Positions 19,023 to 28,190 are shown, counted from the stretch's first letter. The stretch: 59,689 bases of DNA from Nitrosomonas sp. (GCA_016708955.1 JADJES010000015.1:1-59689), one strand, 5' to 3'. Translations and numbers: made by a program. The notes: generated from the sequence alone by a model not told the origin.

Positions 19023-19843
19023 AAAGCGGGTGAATAAAAAATAAGTAATGCCAATATGGCGAGCGACAATGAAGAAGTCAAAGCATCAATCCGATCCAAT
19101 ATTCCGCCATGCCCGGGCAAAATATTTCCACTATCCTTAACTTCGGCATGACGTTTTATCAATGATTCATACAAGTCACCGATGATACCTAATATGGCCA
19201 TAAATAACAGCAAGGGTACCAACTTTGAAGCTATAGATTCTTCATTAAGCCAGGAATCCCAAGCCAAGCCATAAATTAACACAGCAATTAAAGCACCGGC
19301 AACGCCCTCCCAAGTTTTATTCGGACTAATAGTAGGCGCAAGTTTGTGCTTGCCAAACGATCGTCCGGTAAAATAAGCGGCTGTATCGGAGATCCAGATG
19401 GTCGCCATAAAACCTAGTAAAAGCAAGGGGCTGATAGCGCGTAACTGATAGAGCGCAAGACAGGTTGGTAACAAGAGTATCCAGCCGATTAGCATCCAGA
19501 TATAGGGGTTTTTAACGGCGTAGAGTTGCTTAAGATATAACGGTGCACATACTATCCAAAAGATAGCCGACAATATATAAACCCACATTGGATCTGACGA
19601 GTACGCATCAACTTTTACAGATTCACTTAATTGAAACAATAACTCTCCACCCGCCAAAGTCGTGAGTAACATGAAAAATATCGTATTTCTGACAGAAAAT
19701 CTTGCTAATTGACTCCATTCTCGGGATCCGATAACCGTCAGAGCCAGTAAGAAAGTAGCCCAAAAAATATCTTGCAGGAAAAATAATGCCGAGAGAAATA
19801 AAGGTAATACGACAATTGCTGTGAGGATGCGGGTTTTAAGCAT
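19019..19843 (-). CDS. cdsA: Phosphatidate cytidylyltransferase
   Basis: The product has 274 residues with about eight membrane segments. The C-terminal signature of the family is complete: GDLYESLIKRHAEVKDSG followed by LPGHGGILDRIDAL (about 220-255). It makes CDP-diacylglycerol from phosphatidate and CTP at the inner membrane, the precursor of all phospholipids. Its stop overlaps the dxr start, and it begins 14 bp after uppS. Confidence 0.97.
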   Translation of the reverse strand: MLKTRILTAIVVLPLFLSALFFLQDIFWATFLLALTVIGSREWSQLARFSVRNTIFFMLLTTLAGGELLFQLSESVKVDAYSSDPMWVYILSAIFWIVCAPLYLKQLYAVKNPYIWMLIGWILLLPTCLALYQLRAISPLLLLGFMATIWISDTAAYFTGRSFGKHKLAPTISPNKTWEGVAGALIAVLIYGLAWDSWLNEESIASKLVPLLLFMAILGIIGDLYESLIKRHAEVKDSGNILPGHGGILDRIDALTSSLSLAILALLIFYSPAL

Positions 19844-19857
19844 TTAAAATGATCTTC

Positions 19858-20625
19858 TTATCCTTTAGCAGATCTGCCCATTTGAATTTGCTCACTCGTT
19901 CGACCAAACCGGCGCTCTCGCTGCTGATACGATTGAATGGCCAACTCCAGTTCGTGTTCGTCAAAGTCAGGCCATAGTGTATTGGTGAAATATAATTCTG
20001 TATAAGCAAGTTGCCATAATAAAAAATTACTGACTCGACATTCTCCGCCAGTGCGAATAAACAAATCCGGCTCAGGAGCATAGCTCATCGAAAGATATTG
20101 CGCCAGGTTTTCTTCTTCAAAATTAAGTGGTAAATTCGTCGATTGCGCCATCATTTTTCGCATGGCCTGCATGATATCCCAGCGGCCGCCGTAGTTGGCG
20201 GCTATGGTAAATGTGAGCCGCGTATTTTCGGCAGTCAGTTGTTCGCCAATCTGAATGAATTCTATGATTTTAGACTCAAATTTTGATAAATCCCCGATTA
20301 CTTTAAAACAAATACCATTTTCGTGGAGTTTTGTAATTTCTTGTTCTAAAGCACCGAGGAAAAGTTGCATCAAAGAGGTAACTTCATCAGTAGGACGCCG
20401 CCAGTTTTCACTGCTAAAAGCAAATAAAGTGAGATATGGGATGTTGCGTTCTATGCAAGATTTAATCACGCCGCGAACAGTTTCAACCCCTTGTTTATGC
20501 CCAGCAATACGGGGCAAATAGCGATTTTGAGCCCATCGGCCATTACCATCCATGATAATAGCGATGTGTTTGGGTATTGATCCTGTTTCAGGTATTTCTC
20601 GGGTTGAATTCGGGCCTTGAGGCAT
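19858..20625 (-). CDS. uppS: Undecaprenyl (isoprenyl) diphosphate synthase
   Basis: The product has 255 residues. The IMDGNGRWAQNR motif places the catalytic Asp at residue 26. FAFSSENWRRP and RTGGECRVSNFLLWQLAYTE are the other family blocks that bind the diphosphates. This is a cis-prenyltransferase that makes the C55 carrier for peptidoglycan and O-chain synthesis. It is separated from frr by a single base. Confidence 0.97.
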   Translation of the reverse strand: MPQGPNSTREIPETGSIPKHIAIIMDGNGRWAQNRYLPRIAGHKQGVETVRGVIKSCIERNIPYLTLFAFSSENWRRPTDEVTSLMQLFLGALEQEITKLHENGICFKVIGDLSKFESKIIEFIQIGEQLTAENTRLTFTIAANYGGRWDIMQAMRKMMAQSTNLPLNFEEENLAQYLSMSYAPEPDLFIRTGGECRVSNFLLWQLAYTELYFTNTLWPDFDEHELELAIQSYQQRERRFGRTSEQIQMGRSAKG

Positions 20626-20626
20626 A

Positions 20627-21184
20627 TCAAACAGCCATCAATTCGGCTTCCTTAACTTGCAAAACTTTATCGATCTCTGTGATATAGCGGTCAGTAAGCT
20701 TTTGAATCTCATCCTGGCCACGACGCTCATCATCTTCAGATATTTCTTTGGATTTTAATAATTCTTTCAAGTGTGCATTCGCATCGCGGCGAATATTTCG
20801 CATTGCAATACGGACAGCTTCCGCTTCCTGTTTTACCACTTTGGTAAGATCACGCCGCCGCTCTTCAGTGAGAGCCGGCATTGGTACACGAATAGTTTCA
20901 CCTACCGGCATTGGATTCAAACCTAAGTCAGATTCGCGAATCGCCTTTTCAATTGCACTGGCCATTTTTTTTTCCCACGGGATAACGCCAATTGTACGTG
21001 CATCGATTAGATTGATATTTGCTACCTGGTTAATTGGAGTTTGCGCGCCATAAAAATCAACCGTGACATGATCCAATAGGCCAGTATGAGCCCGGCCACT
21101 TCTGACTTTACTCAAATCTACTTTCAATGCTTCCAGGCTTTTTTGCATTTTCTGTTCAGCAGACTTTTTTACATCGGCAATCAT
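20627..21184 (-). CDS. frr: Ribosome recycling factor
   Basis: The product has 185 residues, the standard size. Family blocks are SEVRSGRA-type KVRSGRAHTGLLD near residue 26, the IPWEKKMASAIEKAIRESDLG region, and LTEERRRDLTKVVKQEAE near 115-133. It splits post-termination ribosomes with EF-G. It follows pyrH by about 50 bp in the rpsB-tsf-pyrH-frr cluster. Confidence 0.98.
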   Translation of the reverse strand: MIADVKKSAEQKMQKSLEALKVDLSKVRSGRAHTGLLDHVTVDFYGAQTPINQVANINLIDARTIGVIPWEKKMASAIEKAIRESDLGLNPMPVGETIRVPMPALTEERRRDLTKVVKQEAEAVRIAMRNIRRDANAHLKELLKSKEISEDDERRGQDEIQKLTDRYITEIDKVLQVKEAELMAV

Positions 21185-21233
21185 AATATCTATTCCTTTC
21201 GCATCTATTCTCAGGAAGCTAACTATATTTGAA

Positions 21234-21950
21234 TCAGATTGTTACCAAGGTTCCTTCATCTTCTCCTGTAATTATACGTTTTAGAGCTCCAGCCTTGAAA
21301 ATACTAAATACATTCAGTGGTAATTTCTGATCACGGCATAATGTTAACGCCGTTGCATCCATCACTTGCAAATTCTTGGCAATAGCTTCATCAAAAGATA
21401 ATTTATGGAAACGAGTCGCATCTGAATCAATTTTTGGGTCACTGGTATAAATGCCATCCACCTTTGTTGCTTTAAGCATGATATCCACATTCATTTCCAT
21501 ACCACGTAAAGCAGCTGCGGTATCGGTAGTAAAGAAAGGATTGCCGGTTCCTGCTGCAAAAATTACCACTCTGCCATCTTTCAGATAACGCATCGCTCGT
21601 CCGCGGATATATGGCTCTACCACCTGCTCAATACGCAAAGCAGATTGTATACGGGGCACCAGCCCAACCAGTTTCATGGCATCTTGAAGTGCCAAAGCAT
21701 TCATTACGGTGGCTAACATCCCCATATAATCTGCGGTAACTCGTTCAAGTCCGTCATTAGCTGATTTCATACCGCGAAAGATATTTCCGCCCCCGACAAC
21801 AATGGCAATTTCAACGCCCAGTTTGCTAATTTCTTCAATTTCAGCAACAATTCTTCCCATTACGGTATGGTTAATACCATATTTGTCTTCGCCCATCAGG
21901 GCTTCACCGGATAGCTTTAGCAAAATACGTTTATAAGTAACGGTAGTCAT
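21234..21950 (-). CDS. pyrH: Uridylate kinase (UMP kinase)
   Basis: The product has 238 residues. The amino acid kinase fold shows KRILLKLSGEALMG (residues 6-19), VGGGNIFRG near 56, and the nucleotide region GTGNPFFTTDTAAALR near 135-150. It phosphorylates UMP to UDP as a hexamer and is allosterically controlled by GTP and UTP in the family. Gene order is the usual one. Confidence 0.98.
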   Translation of the reverse strand: MTTVTYKRILLKLSGEALMGEDKYGINHTVMGRIVAEIEEISKLGVEIAIVVGGGNIFRGMKSANDGLERVTADYMGMLATVMNALALQDAMKLVGLVPRIQSALRIEQVVEPYIRGRAMRYLKDGRVVIFAAGTGNPFFTTDTAAALRGMEMNVDIMLKATKVDGIYTSDPKIDSDATRFHKLSFDEAIAKNLQVMDATALTLCRDQKLPLNVFSIFKAGALKRIITGEDEGTLVTI

Positions 21951-21983
21951 TGTTGGTAAATTTGAGAATTGGGGTAGCCTGCC

Positions 21984-22868
21984 TTATTTTGCTTGTTCCA
22001 TCTGTGCTTTTACTTCTTCTGCAAAATTCTCAGATTTCTTTTCAATTCCTTCGCCTACAATGAACATTGTAAAACTATTTACTTTGGCAGATTTTTTTGC
22101 CAATAATTTTTCTACAGTTTGTTCTGGATCTTTAACAAAAGGCTGACCTAACAAGGTTATTTCGGCTAAATATTTCGCAATACGGCCATCAACCATTTTC
22201 TCAATAATATTTGCTGGTTTTCCACTTTCGGCAGCTTGGGCTGTAAAAATCTGGCGTTCATGCGCCAATACATCTGCAGACACCTGTTCTTTTGACACAC
22301 ACATCGGCTTGCTCGCTGCAATGTGCATAGCAATATCTTTACCTAACGCTTCATCGCCACCCGCATAGTCTACCATCACACCGATCTTGGTTCCGTGAAG
22401 ATAATAAGCCAGTTGGCCTTTTGTTGCATGGCGTCCACAACGGCGAATACTGATGTTTTCGCCTAATTTCATAATCAATGCTTTACGAAATACCTCAACA
22501 GTTTCACCACTTGGTAACAATACATCATTGAGCGCTGTGATTTCGGTCAAGTTCTTTGTTGCAATAAGCTCAGCCAGTTTCCTGGCGAAATCGATAATGT
22601 CCTCATTTCTGGCAACAAAATCTGTCTCACAATTAACTTCAACCAGCGCGCCGCATTGACCATCTGCTGAGATATAGGCGCCAATTACACCTTCGGCTGC
22701 GATTCGGCCTGCTGCTTTACTTGCTTTGGCACCGCTTTTGATTCTCAGCAGGTCTTCTGCTGCTTTCATATCGCCATCAGTCTCTGTTAAGGCCTTTTTG
22801 CAATCCATCATGCCAAGCCCAGTCATCTCACGCAATTCTTTTACCATGCTTGCGGTAATATCCGCCAT
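21984..22868 (-). CDS. tsf: Elongation factor Ts
   Basis: The product has 294 residues. The N-terminal UBA-like module VKELREMTGLGMMDCKKAL and the EF-Tu nucleotide-exchange motif CETDFVARNEDI (about 80-91) are intact, followed by the two core subdomains. It releases GDP from EF-Tu. It lies 178 bp after rpsB, with a stem-loop in the spacer (22957-22990). Confidence 0.98.
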   Translation of the reverse strand: MADITASMVKELREMTGLGMMDCKKALTETDGDMKAAEDLLRIKSGAKASKAAGRIAAEGVIGAYISADGQCGALVEVNCETDFVARNEDIIDFARKLAELIATKNLTEITALNDVLLPSGETVEVFRKALIMKLGENISIRRCGRHATKGQLAYYLHGTKIGVMVDYAGGDEALGKDIAMHIAASKPMCVSKEQVSADVLAHERQIFTAQAAESGKPANIIEKMVDGRIAKYLAEITLLGQPFVKDPEQTVEKLLAKKSAKVNSFTMFIVGEGIEKKSENFAEEVKAQMEQAK

Positions 22869-22956
22869 ATTTACTCCAGATACAAAATTTAATTTATGAA
22901 TAGGATATAGATATTTATTAAAACAAAGATATGCTTATCGTAAAGGCTATTTTTAT

Positions 22957-22990
22957 AATAATCAGATAAATAAAAATTTATCTGATTATT
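22957..22990 (-). terminator. Stem-loop between rpsB and tsf (attenuator candidate)
   Basis: A perfect 15-bp stem AATAATCAGATAAAT / ATTTATCTGATTATT has a 4-base A loop. The stem is AT-rich and lacks a clean U tract on the minus strand, so partial termination, mRNA processing or S2 feedback are all possible. Just upstream on the minus strand (about 23001-23024) the octamer GCCAGTAT or a variant is repeated three times. Confidence 0.45.
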
Positions 22991-23046
22991 AATTTATAAC
23001 TGCCAGTATGCCAGTATGCCAGTACGAATGTAGAGCCGCCGTCGTT

Positions 23047-23766
23047 TTATTCGGCTTCTGCACTCATTTCCACGATTTCCTGAATAGACTGATTACGTCC
23101 TTCCAGAACAGCATCTGCTGCGCCACGGGCATATAAACGTATTGCCCGGCTTGAATCATCATTTCCAGGGATCAGGTATTGCAATCCATCTGGGTTGTGA
23201 TTGGTATCGATAACACCAATTACCGGAATGCCAAGTTTCTTGGCCTCTGTAATAGCGCCTTTTTGATATCCAACATCTATTACAAATAATGCATCCGGCA
23301 GGCCTTTCATGTCTTTGATGCCACCTAAACTGCTATTGAGTTTATCCAATTCTCGATGAAGATCGAGCGCTTCTTTTTTTACAAGCTTATCTAATGTCCC
23401 ATCTTGAACCATTGTTTCCATATCTTGTAAGCGCTTAATGGATTGTTTGATGGTTTTGAAATTAGTTAGCATGCCGCCTAACCAGCGTTGATCCACATAG
23501 GGGGATCCGCAACGTAATGCTTCTTCGCGTACAATATCGCGCGCTTGCCGCTTAGTACCTACAAACAAGATAACCCCTTTGTTTGCTGATAATTGGCGCA
23601 CGTATTTCATGGCTTCTTCATACATCACCAAGGTCTTTTCTAGATTGATGATATGGATTTTGTTTCGATGGCCGAAGATATAGGGCGCCATTTTCGGATT
23701 CCAGAAGCGTGTCTGATGACCAAAATGAACACCTGCTTCCAGCATTTGCCGCATAGTTACTGACAT
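23047..23766 (-). CDS. rpsB: 30S ribosomal protein S2
   Basis: The product has 239 residues. MRQMLEAGVHFGHQTRFWNPKM at the start, the TNFKTIKQSIKRL helix region and PVIGVIDTNHNPDG are standard S2 blocks. The C-terminal coiled-coil insert is normal. It is the first gene of the minus-strand translation and envelope cluster; a good promoter lies about 100 bp upstream (23863-23891). Confidence 0.98.
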   Translation of the reverse strand: MSVTMRQMLEAGVHFGHQTRFWNPKMAPYIFGHRNKIHIINLEKTLVMYEEAMKYVRQLSANKGVILFVGTKRQARDIVREEALRCGSPYVDQRWLGGMLTNFKTIKQSIKRLQDMETMVQDGTLDKLVKKEALDLHRELDKLNSSLGGIKDMKGLPDALFVIDVGYQKGAITEAKKLGIPVIGVIDTNHNPDGLQYLIPGNDDSSRAIRLYARGAADAVLEGRNQSIQEIVEMSAEAE

Positions 23767-23862
23767 AAATTATTCTCCATTAGGATTGAGCCTCCATTCA
23801 TCCCAGCCGCTCTAAATTGTTTTAAGGCATTTAGACAAATGTGTGAATTTAATTTGACCTGC

Positions 23863-23891
23863 ATATCATGCACTATCACGTAGATAGTCAA
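23863..23891 (-). promoter_or_regulatory. Sigma-70 promoter for the rpsB operon
   Basis: On the minus strand TTGACT (23891-23886) and TGATAT (23868-23863) are separated by 17 bp. It lies 97 bp before the rpsB start. The leader between them could carry S2 autoregulation, but no structure was worked out. Confidence 0.6.
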
Positions 23892-24052
23892 ATTATCATT
23901 GCATTATAGCATTTTCTTATACTTACTCAAGCTGACAAGAATTTGAATGAAGAGATGAAGATGATGTTTATAGTGCAAGGGGGTATTTTACTGCTGTAAT
24001 ATCAAACGTGATCGAAGAACATATTATGATTTAAAGAGGGCGCTGGAAATTT

Positions 24053-24805
24053 TCAGGTAATACAAGATGAGTTTCCCATTTTCATTCTTAAGCGGGAAAT
24101 ATCATTTATTCGGATGTGTTTATTATCAACGGTAATGATATTCTCGTCTTGCAGCTTGGAGAAAGCACGGCTGACGGTTTCTAGCTTAAGACCAAGATAG
24201 CTGCCAATTTCCTCGCGAGTCATGCGCAGATTGAAATCGGATTCGGAATAACCGCGCACAAGAAAGCGGCGCGATAAATTCAGCAGAAAAGTTGCTAAGC
24301 GTTCTTCAGCTTTCATGCTGCCCAGTAACAACATAACACCATGATCCCGCACTATTTCACGACTCATCATTTTATGAAAATGGCGCATCAGGGATGGAAT
24401 AATCCGGCTGATTTCTTCTAATTTGGCAAAGGGAATTTCACATACTTCGCTATCTTCAAGAGCAACCGCATCACAAGTATGTATGTCTGTGCTGATGGCA
24501 TCCATGCCCAGCAATTCTCCAGTCATATGAAAACCAGTAACTTGCTGTCGTCCATCTTGTTCAAGTACACAGGTTTTTAGAAATCCGCTACGAATAGCAA
24601 ATAATGATTGGAACTTTGCACCTGTGTGATGCAGATACCCGCCTCGCTGAATCTTGCGTTTATGACTTACCACATCACCCAGAACTTGAATTTCATCCTC
24701 ATTAAGACCAACCGGCAAACATAGTTCACGCAGACTACAAGAAGCACAGCTTGATCTTATGTGTGAAATATCAAGATGATTATGTAGTGAAGTATCGTGA
24801 AGCAA
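24053..24805 (-). CDS. fnr: FNR-type oxygen-sensing transcription regulator
   Basis: The product has 250 residues. The N-terminal cysteine pattern CASCSLRELC with a preceding Cys, plus the Cys of DIHTCDAV, gives the four ligands expected for the 4Fe-4S cluster of FNR. A cyclic-nucleotide-type beta-roll (about 35-150) precedes the helix-turn-helix with ETVSRAFSKLQ, whose E-SR recognition residues match TTGAT half-sites. The only in-frame start is TTG at 24805. A perfect FNR box lies 42 bp upstream, so autoregulation is likely. The divergent neighbour is a HemN-like gene. Confidence 0.92.
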   Translation of the reverse strand: MLHDTSLHNHLDISHIRSSCASCSLRELCLPVGLNEDEIQVLGDVVSHKRKIQRGGYLHHTGAKFQSLFAIRSGFLKTCVLEQDGRQQVTGFHMTGELLGMDAISTDIHTCDAVALEDSEVCEIPFAKLEEISRIIPSLMRHFHKMMSREIVRDHGVMLLLGSMKAEERLATFLLNLSRRFLVRGYSESDFNLRMTREEIGSYLGLKLETVSRAFSKLQDENIITVDNKHIRINDISRLRMKMGNSSCIT

Positions 24806-24846
24806 ATTATTTTCCGAATGTAGAGAATTATATTTCAGTGTCTTGA

Positions 24847-24860
24847 TTGATCTGAATCAA
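24847..24860. promoter_or_regulatory. FNR box between fnr and the hemN-like gene, perfect consensus
   Basis: TTGAT-CTGA-ATCAA matches the consensus exactly. It is 42 bp from the fnr start and 156 bp from the hemN-like start, so it could both repress fnr and serve the divergent gene. A second half-site (TTGAT at 24843) overlaps its left edge. Confidence 0.75.
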
Positions 24861-25016
24861 AATTAATATCCTAGATTCAATTACAATTTTACCGATTTTA
24901 TTAAAAAGTAGATATTCTTTTTTGACATTGCGTTGTGAATAGATGTGTGATTGAGTGGGGTGGTCGGCGCTTGATGTTATTTAATCCAATTTTCTTTAGG
25001 TTACATTCTTCACAAA

Positions 25017-26438
25017 GTGAGATTTCCGTTGCATCCATTGTTTTTTTCCGGCCTCTCTTCTGATTCGCTTGAAATCAATTCAGATCTTTTTCGCCGTTTT
25101 TGGGGCAATTATTCTGACTATCATCTGTATCCGGGCACAGATTATTTCGTTGAAGCATTTGATGCGCATACCTATTTATCTTGGTTGAGCAATCGCAAAT
25201 CGGGACACATTCGCCGTCCCTTATCGTTATATGTGCATATTCCATTTTGCATTTCTTTATGTTTTTATTGCCATTTTAATCAGATTATTCCCGATGATGA
25301 CGACATAAAAATATATCTTGATTACTTGGTACGCGAAATTCGACTTCAAGGACAATTTCTCAAAGACGACCCAAAGGTTGAGCAATTATATTTGGGGGGA
25401 GGAACCCCGACCCTCCTGAGTGATACTCAGTTAAGCGACATTATGAAAGAAATCCGCCAAAATTTTAATTTGGTAGAAGAGGGAGAATATTGCATAGAGA
25501 TTGATTCACGGCAAATTACGCAGGTTTCGCTGCAGTCATTAAATGAAATGGGATTTAATTGCGCAATTATTGGTGTTCAGGATTTTGACCATCTGGTACA
25601 GCAATCCATACAACGCTTACAAACAGAAGATACTACGTTGTGTGCTATACATAACGCGCAACATGCCGGTTTTAAAACGGTCAGAATCGAACTGATTTAC
25701 GGATTACCAAAACAAACTGTAAAGAAGTTTGAATACACCTTGGGAAGAATCATTTCTGCGAGCCCAAATCAAATAAGTTTATTGAATTATTTGCACTTAC
25801 CGGAAAAATTCAAGCCCCAGCGAAACATCAATCAAGAAGATTTACCCGATATAGAAACCCGGCTTGAGATGCTGTTGCTTGCAATTGCGCGATTAACTGA
25901 TGCCGGATATATACATATTGGTATGAATCTTTTTGCCAAGCGCGACGATCAATTGATCATAGCGCAGCGGCAAGGTGGACTTCATTATGGTTTGCAAGGA
26001 TATTCGGTTCATCCTGATTGTGATCGAATTGCATTAGGGATATCCGGAATTGGATGCATCGGTCCAACTTTAAATCAGAATCATTGTGATCTTCTGCAAT
26101 ACTACGACCGGTTAGAGCGCAATATACTTCCAATTTTACGGGGCATAGAATTAAGTGCCGATGATCTGATACGGCGTTCCGTCATGCAAGCACTGATTTG
26201 TCATTCAGTACTCTCATTTGAATCAGTGGAAATTTATTTTCCAATTGAATTCAAGCACTACTTTGCAACAGAGTTAACAGAGCTTTTAGTGTATGAGCAA
26301 GCTGGTTTGATAACGTTAGATGATGATGAGATTGTTGTGACAGCTATGGGGCAGCTGCTACTGAGCAGTATTTGCAGAGTTTTTGATAAATATTTGCGTG
26401 CTAATCAGCAGCGCAGAAATAACTCGATGCTCCTATGA
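25017..26438 (+). CDS. HemN-like radical SAM protein, divergent
   Basis: The product has 473 residues and aligns by eye along its length with oxygen-independent coproporphyrinogen III oxidase HemN: SLYVHIPFC, then CxxxCxxC (CISLCFYC), GGGTPTLL, IGVQDF, IYGLPKQT and LQGY. Two features of true HemN are changed: the fourth cysteine just after the cluster motif (CxC in HemN) is Phe, and the Arg in FNR-MGVQDF is Cys (FNCAIIGVQDF). The start is GTG at 25017 with a weak ribosome-binding site. Placed divergently from fnr with an FNR box, it looks induced at low oxygen. It may be a HemN with altered chemistry or a paralogue with another substrate; a standard hemN could lie elsewhere. Confidence 0.8.
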   Translation: MRFPLHPLFFSGLSSDSLEINSDLFRRFWGNYSDYHLYPGTDYFVEAFDAHTYLSWLSNRKSGHIRRPLSLYVHIPFCISLCFYCHFNQIIPDDDDIKIYLDYLVREIRLQGQFLKDDPKVEQLYLGGGTPTLLSDTQLSDIMKEIRQNFNLVEEGEYCIEIDSRQITQVSLQSLNEMGFNCAIIGVQDFDHLVQQSIQRLQTEDTTLCAIHNAQHAGFKTVRIELIYGLPKQTVKKFEYTLGRIISASPNQISLLNYLHLPEKFKPQRNINQEDLPDIETRLEMLLLAIARLTDAGYIHIGMNLFAKRDDQLIIAQRQGGLHYGLQGYSVHPDCDRIALGISGIGCIGPTLNQNHCDLLQYYDRLERNILPILRGIELSADDLIRRSVMQALICHSVLSFESVEIYFPIEFKHYFATELTELLVYEQAGLITLDDDEIVVTAMGQLLLSSICRVFDKYLRANQQRRNNSMLL

Positions 26439-26447
26439 ATTGATTTC

Positions 26448-26475
26448 GCCTGGGAATCCGCTGGGATTCCCAGGC
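26448..26475. terminator. Bidirectional terminator between the hemN-like and cytochrome genes
   Basis: A perfect 12-bp GC-rich stem GCCTGGGAATCC / GGATTCCCAGGC with a 4-base loop lies between two converging genes. A-rich sequence on the right gives a U tract for the minus strand. Confidence 0.7.
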
Positions 26476-26484
26476 AAGAAATAA

Positions 26485-26793
26485 TTATTTGACTTCGCTG
26501 TTGGTTAAAACATATTCCGCTAAACGATCCGCAGCCTCGCCCTGAATATTCTTGAACGCGGGCATTCTCATACTTCCCGATTGAAATTTCTTGATAACCG
26601 CATCCTTATTGGCAACTTTCTCACTGAGTATCATGGCAACATTTGCACTTAAAGGTTTATGGCATTCGGTGCAAGCCGTGCTAAAGATCTGTTCACCAGT
26701 CGCGCCGGCTGGCGGGGTATAGTCTTTACTAGCGCCACAACCGGCTAATATAAATAGCGCCGATAGTGTTAATGCAAAATTTAATTTTTTCAT
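26485..26793 (-). CDS. Small lipoprotein c-type cytochrome
   Basis: The product has 102 residues. The lipobox LAGC ends a signal peptide (Cys at 19), so the protein should be lipid-anchored and face the periplasm. One haem motif CTECH lies at about 41-45, and SGSMRMPAF supplies a methionine likely to be the distal ligand. It is probably an electron carrier of the class I type. It stands alone with its own upstream region; a 6-4-6 inverted repeat (TCGAGA-ATGA-TCTCGA) lies at 26828-26843. Confidence 0.88.
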   Translation of the reverse strand: MKKLNFALTLSALFILAGCGASKDYTPPAGATGEQIFSTACTECHKPLSANVAMILSEKVANKDAVIKKFQSGSMRMPAFKNIQGEAADRLAEYVLTNSEVK

Positions 26794-27086
26794 TTTCTAA
26801 CTCCAGTTCGTTTTAGTTCAAATAATATCGAGAATGATCTCGACCCAAAATCAATGAATAAATTGTTATTTAAGAAATTTTACCCAGGCCTCACATTTTA
26901 ACTGACCTAACATACCTAGTAATATGACAGCTTGTCAAACAAATGTTTTTTAAAATCTATTAATCAATACGGATTGGTTTCTTATCTTTTCTCACCTAAA
27001 ATCATGTTTGTAGTATAAAACAACTAGACTTCAAATAACCTAAGGTTTATTCGCTGCAATAACAACATTTGATATAAGCCTTTTTC

Positions 27087-27116
27087 TTGACACTTTCTTA
27101 ACATTTACCATGTTAT
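27087..27116 (+). promoter_or_regulatory. Promoter, first of a duplicated pair
   Basis: TTGACA (27087-27092) and TGTTAT (27111-27116) have an 18-bp spacer. The stretch TTTCTTGACAC/TTTTCTTAACATTTAC around it is repeated almost exactly 142 bp downstream. Confidence 0.6.
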
Positions 27117-27228
27117 TGTGCCCGGCTGTGTACAAGGAATGGGATAGAAATTCTTAGATTCTTAGTGTAGGTTCTTAAATATTAACTAGAATTGACTAAA
27201 ATAACCGTACTCGTTGTGGATGCATTTC

Positions 27229-27258
27229 TTGACATTTTCTTAACATTTACTATGTTAT
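27229..27258 (+). promoter_or_regulatory. Promoter, second of a duplicated pair
   Basis: TTGACA (27229-27234) and TGTTAT (27253-27258) have an 18-bp spacer, 76 bp before the start of the DUF2490 gene. The block of about 40 bp is a direct copy of 27085-27125. The rest of 26794-27333 shows no gene. Confidence 0.65.
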
Positions 27259-27333
27259 GGTGCCGGCAGCGTAATAAGAACGATATCGGGTTTTTAGTGA
27301 AAGATTGGCGTATTATTTTGAAAAGGAGATTGC

Positions 27334-28089
27334 ATGTTTAAGAAAATAAACAAATTTATTTTATTGGCAGCGCTGGGTTTGGCTTTTAGTAGTCCAGTTG
27401 CTGCAGACAATACCGTAGAAGATTTTCAAGTATGGGGAAATGTGACTGCACTGGGTAACTTTGGTTTCATGAATCCCCAGAACCCTGACTTGAAAAAATT
27501 CAGATGGTGGATGGAAGGACAGGGGCGTTTTGGTAATGATGCTACTCAATTTACTCAATCCCTGATACGCCCCGGTTTAGGTTATGCGATCACTGATAAA
27601 ATTGTTGTGTGGGCAGGTTATGCGTGGGCACCGACAGCTGAACCGCTATCGATAGCGCATCCATTTAATGAGCACCGGATCTGGCAACAAGTGACCTGGG
27701 CGGATAATTTTTCATTCGGCAGGTTGTCGACACGTAGCCGTTTTGAGCAACGATTCTTCGACCATAATGCGCCTATTGCTGGTAATGATGATGTGGGTCA
27801 TCGATTCCGCCAATTGGTTAAACTAGCGGTTCCAATGCCATCAATAGATCCGAACCTTAGTTTTATCGTTCAAAGTGAATTATTTATCGCTATGAATACC
27901 GTTGATAATCCTGCTTTTATTTCCCGCGGCTACGATCAGAACCGTGCCTTCGTTGGATTAGGTTACAAAGTAAACCAGTATGCAACCGTTGAATTGGGTT
28001 ATATGAACCAATTCATCAACAGACCGCATAGCACTCGTGCTGATCAAATGATGCATAATTTTATTGCTAATTTGTTCTTGAATTTCTAA
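27334..28089 (+). CDS. DUF2490-family outer-membrane protein
   Basis: The product has 251 residues with a cleavable signal peptide ending near VAA-DN (residue 24). Alternating aromatic strands, the RSRFEQRFF segment and a C-terminal Phe (FLNF) fit a small beta-barrel of the DUF2490 family. A strong AAAAGGAG site precedes the ATG by 8 bases. It has two tandem promoters upstream and a strong terminator downstream, so it is probably a highly expressed single-gene unit. Function is unknown. Confidence 0.85.
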   Translation: MFKKINKFILLAALGLAFSSPVAADNTVEDFQVWGNVTALGNFGFMNPQNPDLKKFRWWMEGQGRFGNDATQFTQSLIRPGLGYAITDKIVVWAGYAWAPTAEPLSIAHPFNEHRIWQQVTWADNFSFGRLSTRSRFEQRFFDHNAPIAGNDDVGHRFRQLVKLAVPMPSIDPNLSFIVQSELFIAMNTVDNPAFISRGYDQNRAFVGLGYKVNQYATVELGYMNQFINRPHSTRADQMMHNFIANLFLNF

Positions 28090-28140
28090 TCAAATAATCT
28101 GGTCATAGCATTTTTTCGGCATGTATTTTGATGTTTCTTA

Positions 28141-28190
28141 TAGCCGATTAACTTTCTAAAATTAAAGAAAGTTAATCGGCTAAAATTTTT
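28141..28190 (+). terminator. Rho-independent terminator after the DUF2490 gene
   Basis: A perfect 17-bp stem TAGCCGATTAACTTTCT / AGAAAGTTAATCGGCTA with an 8-base loop is followed by AAATTTTT. Confidence 0.8.
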
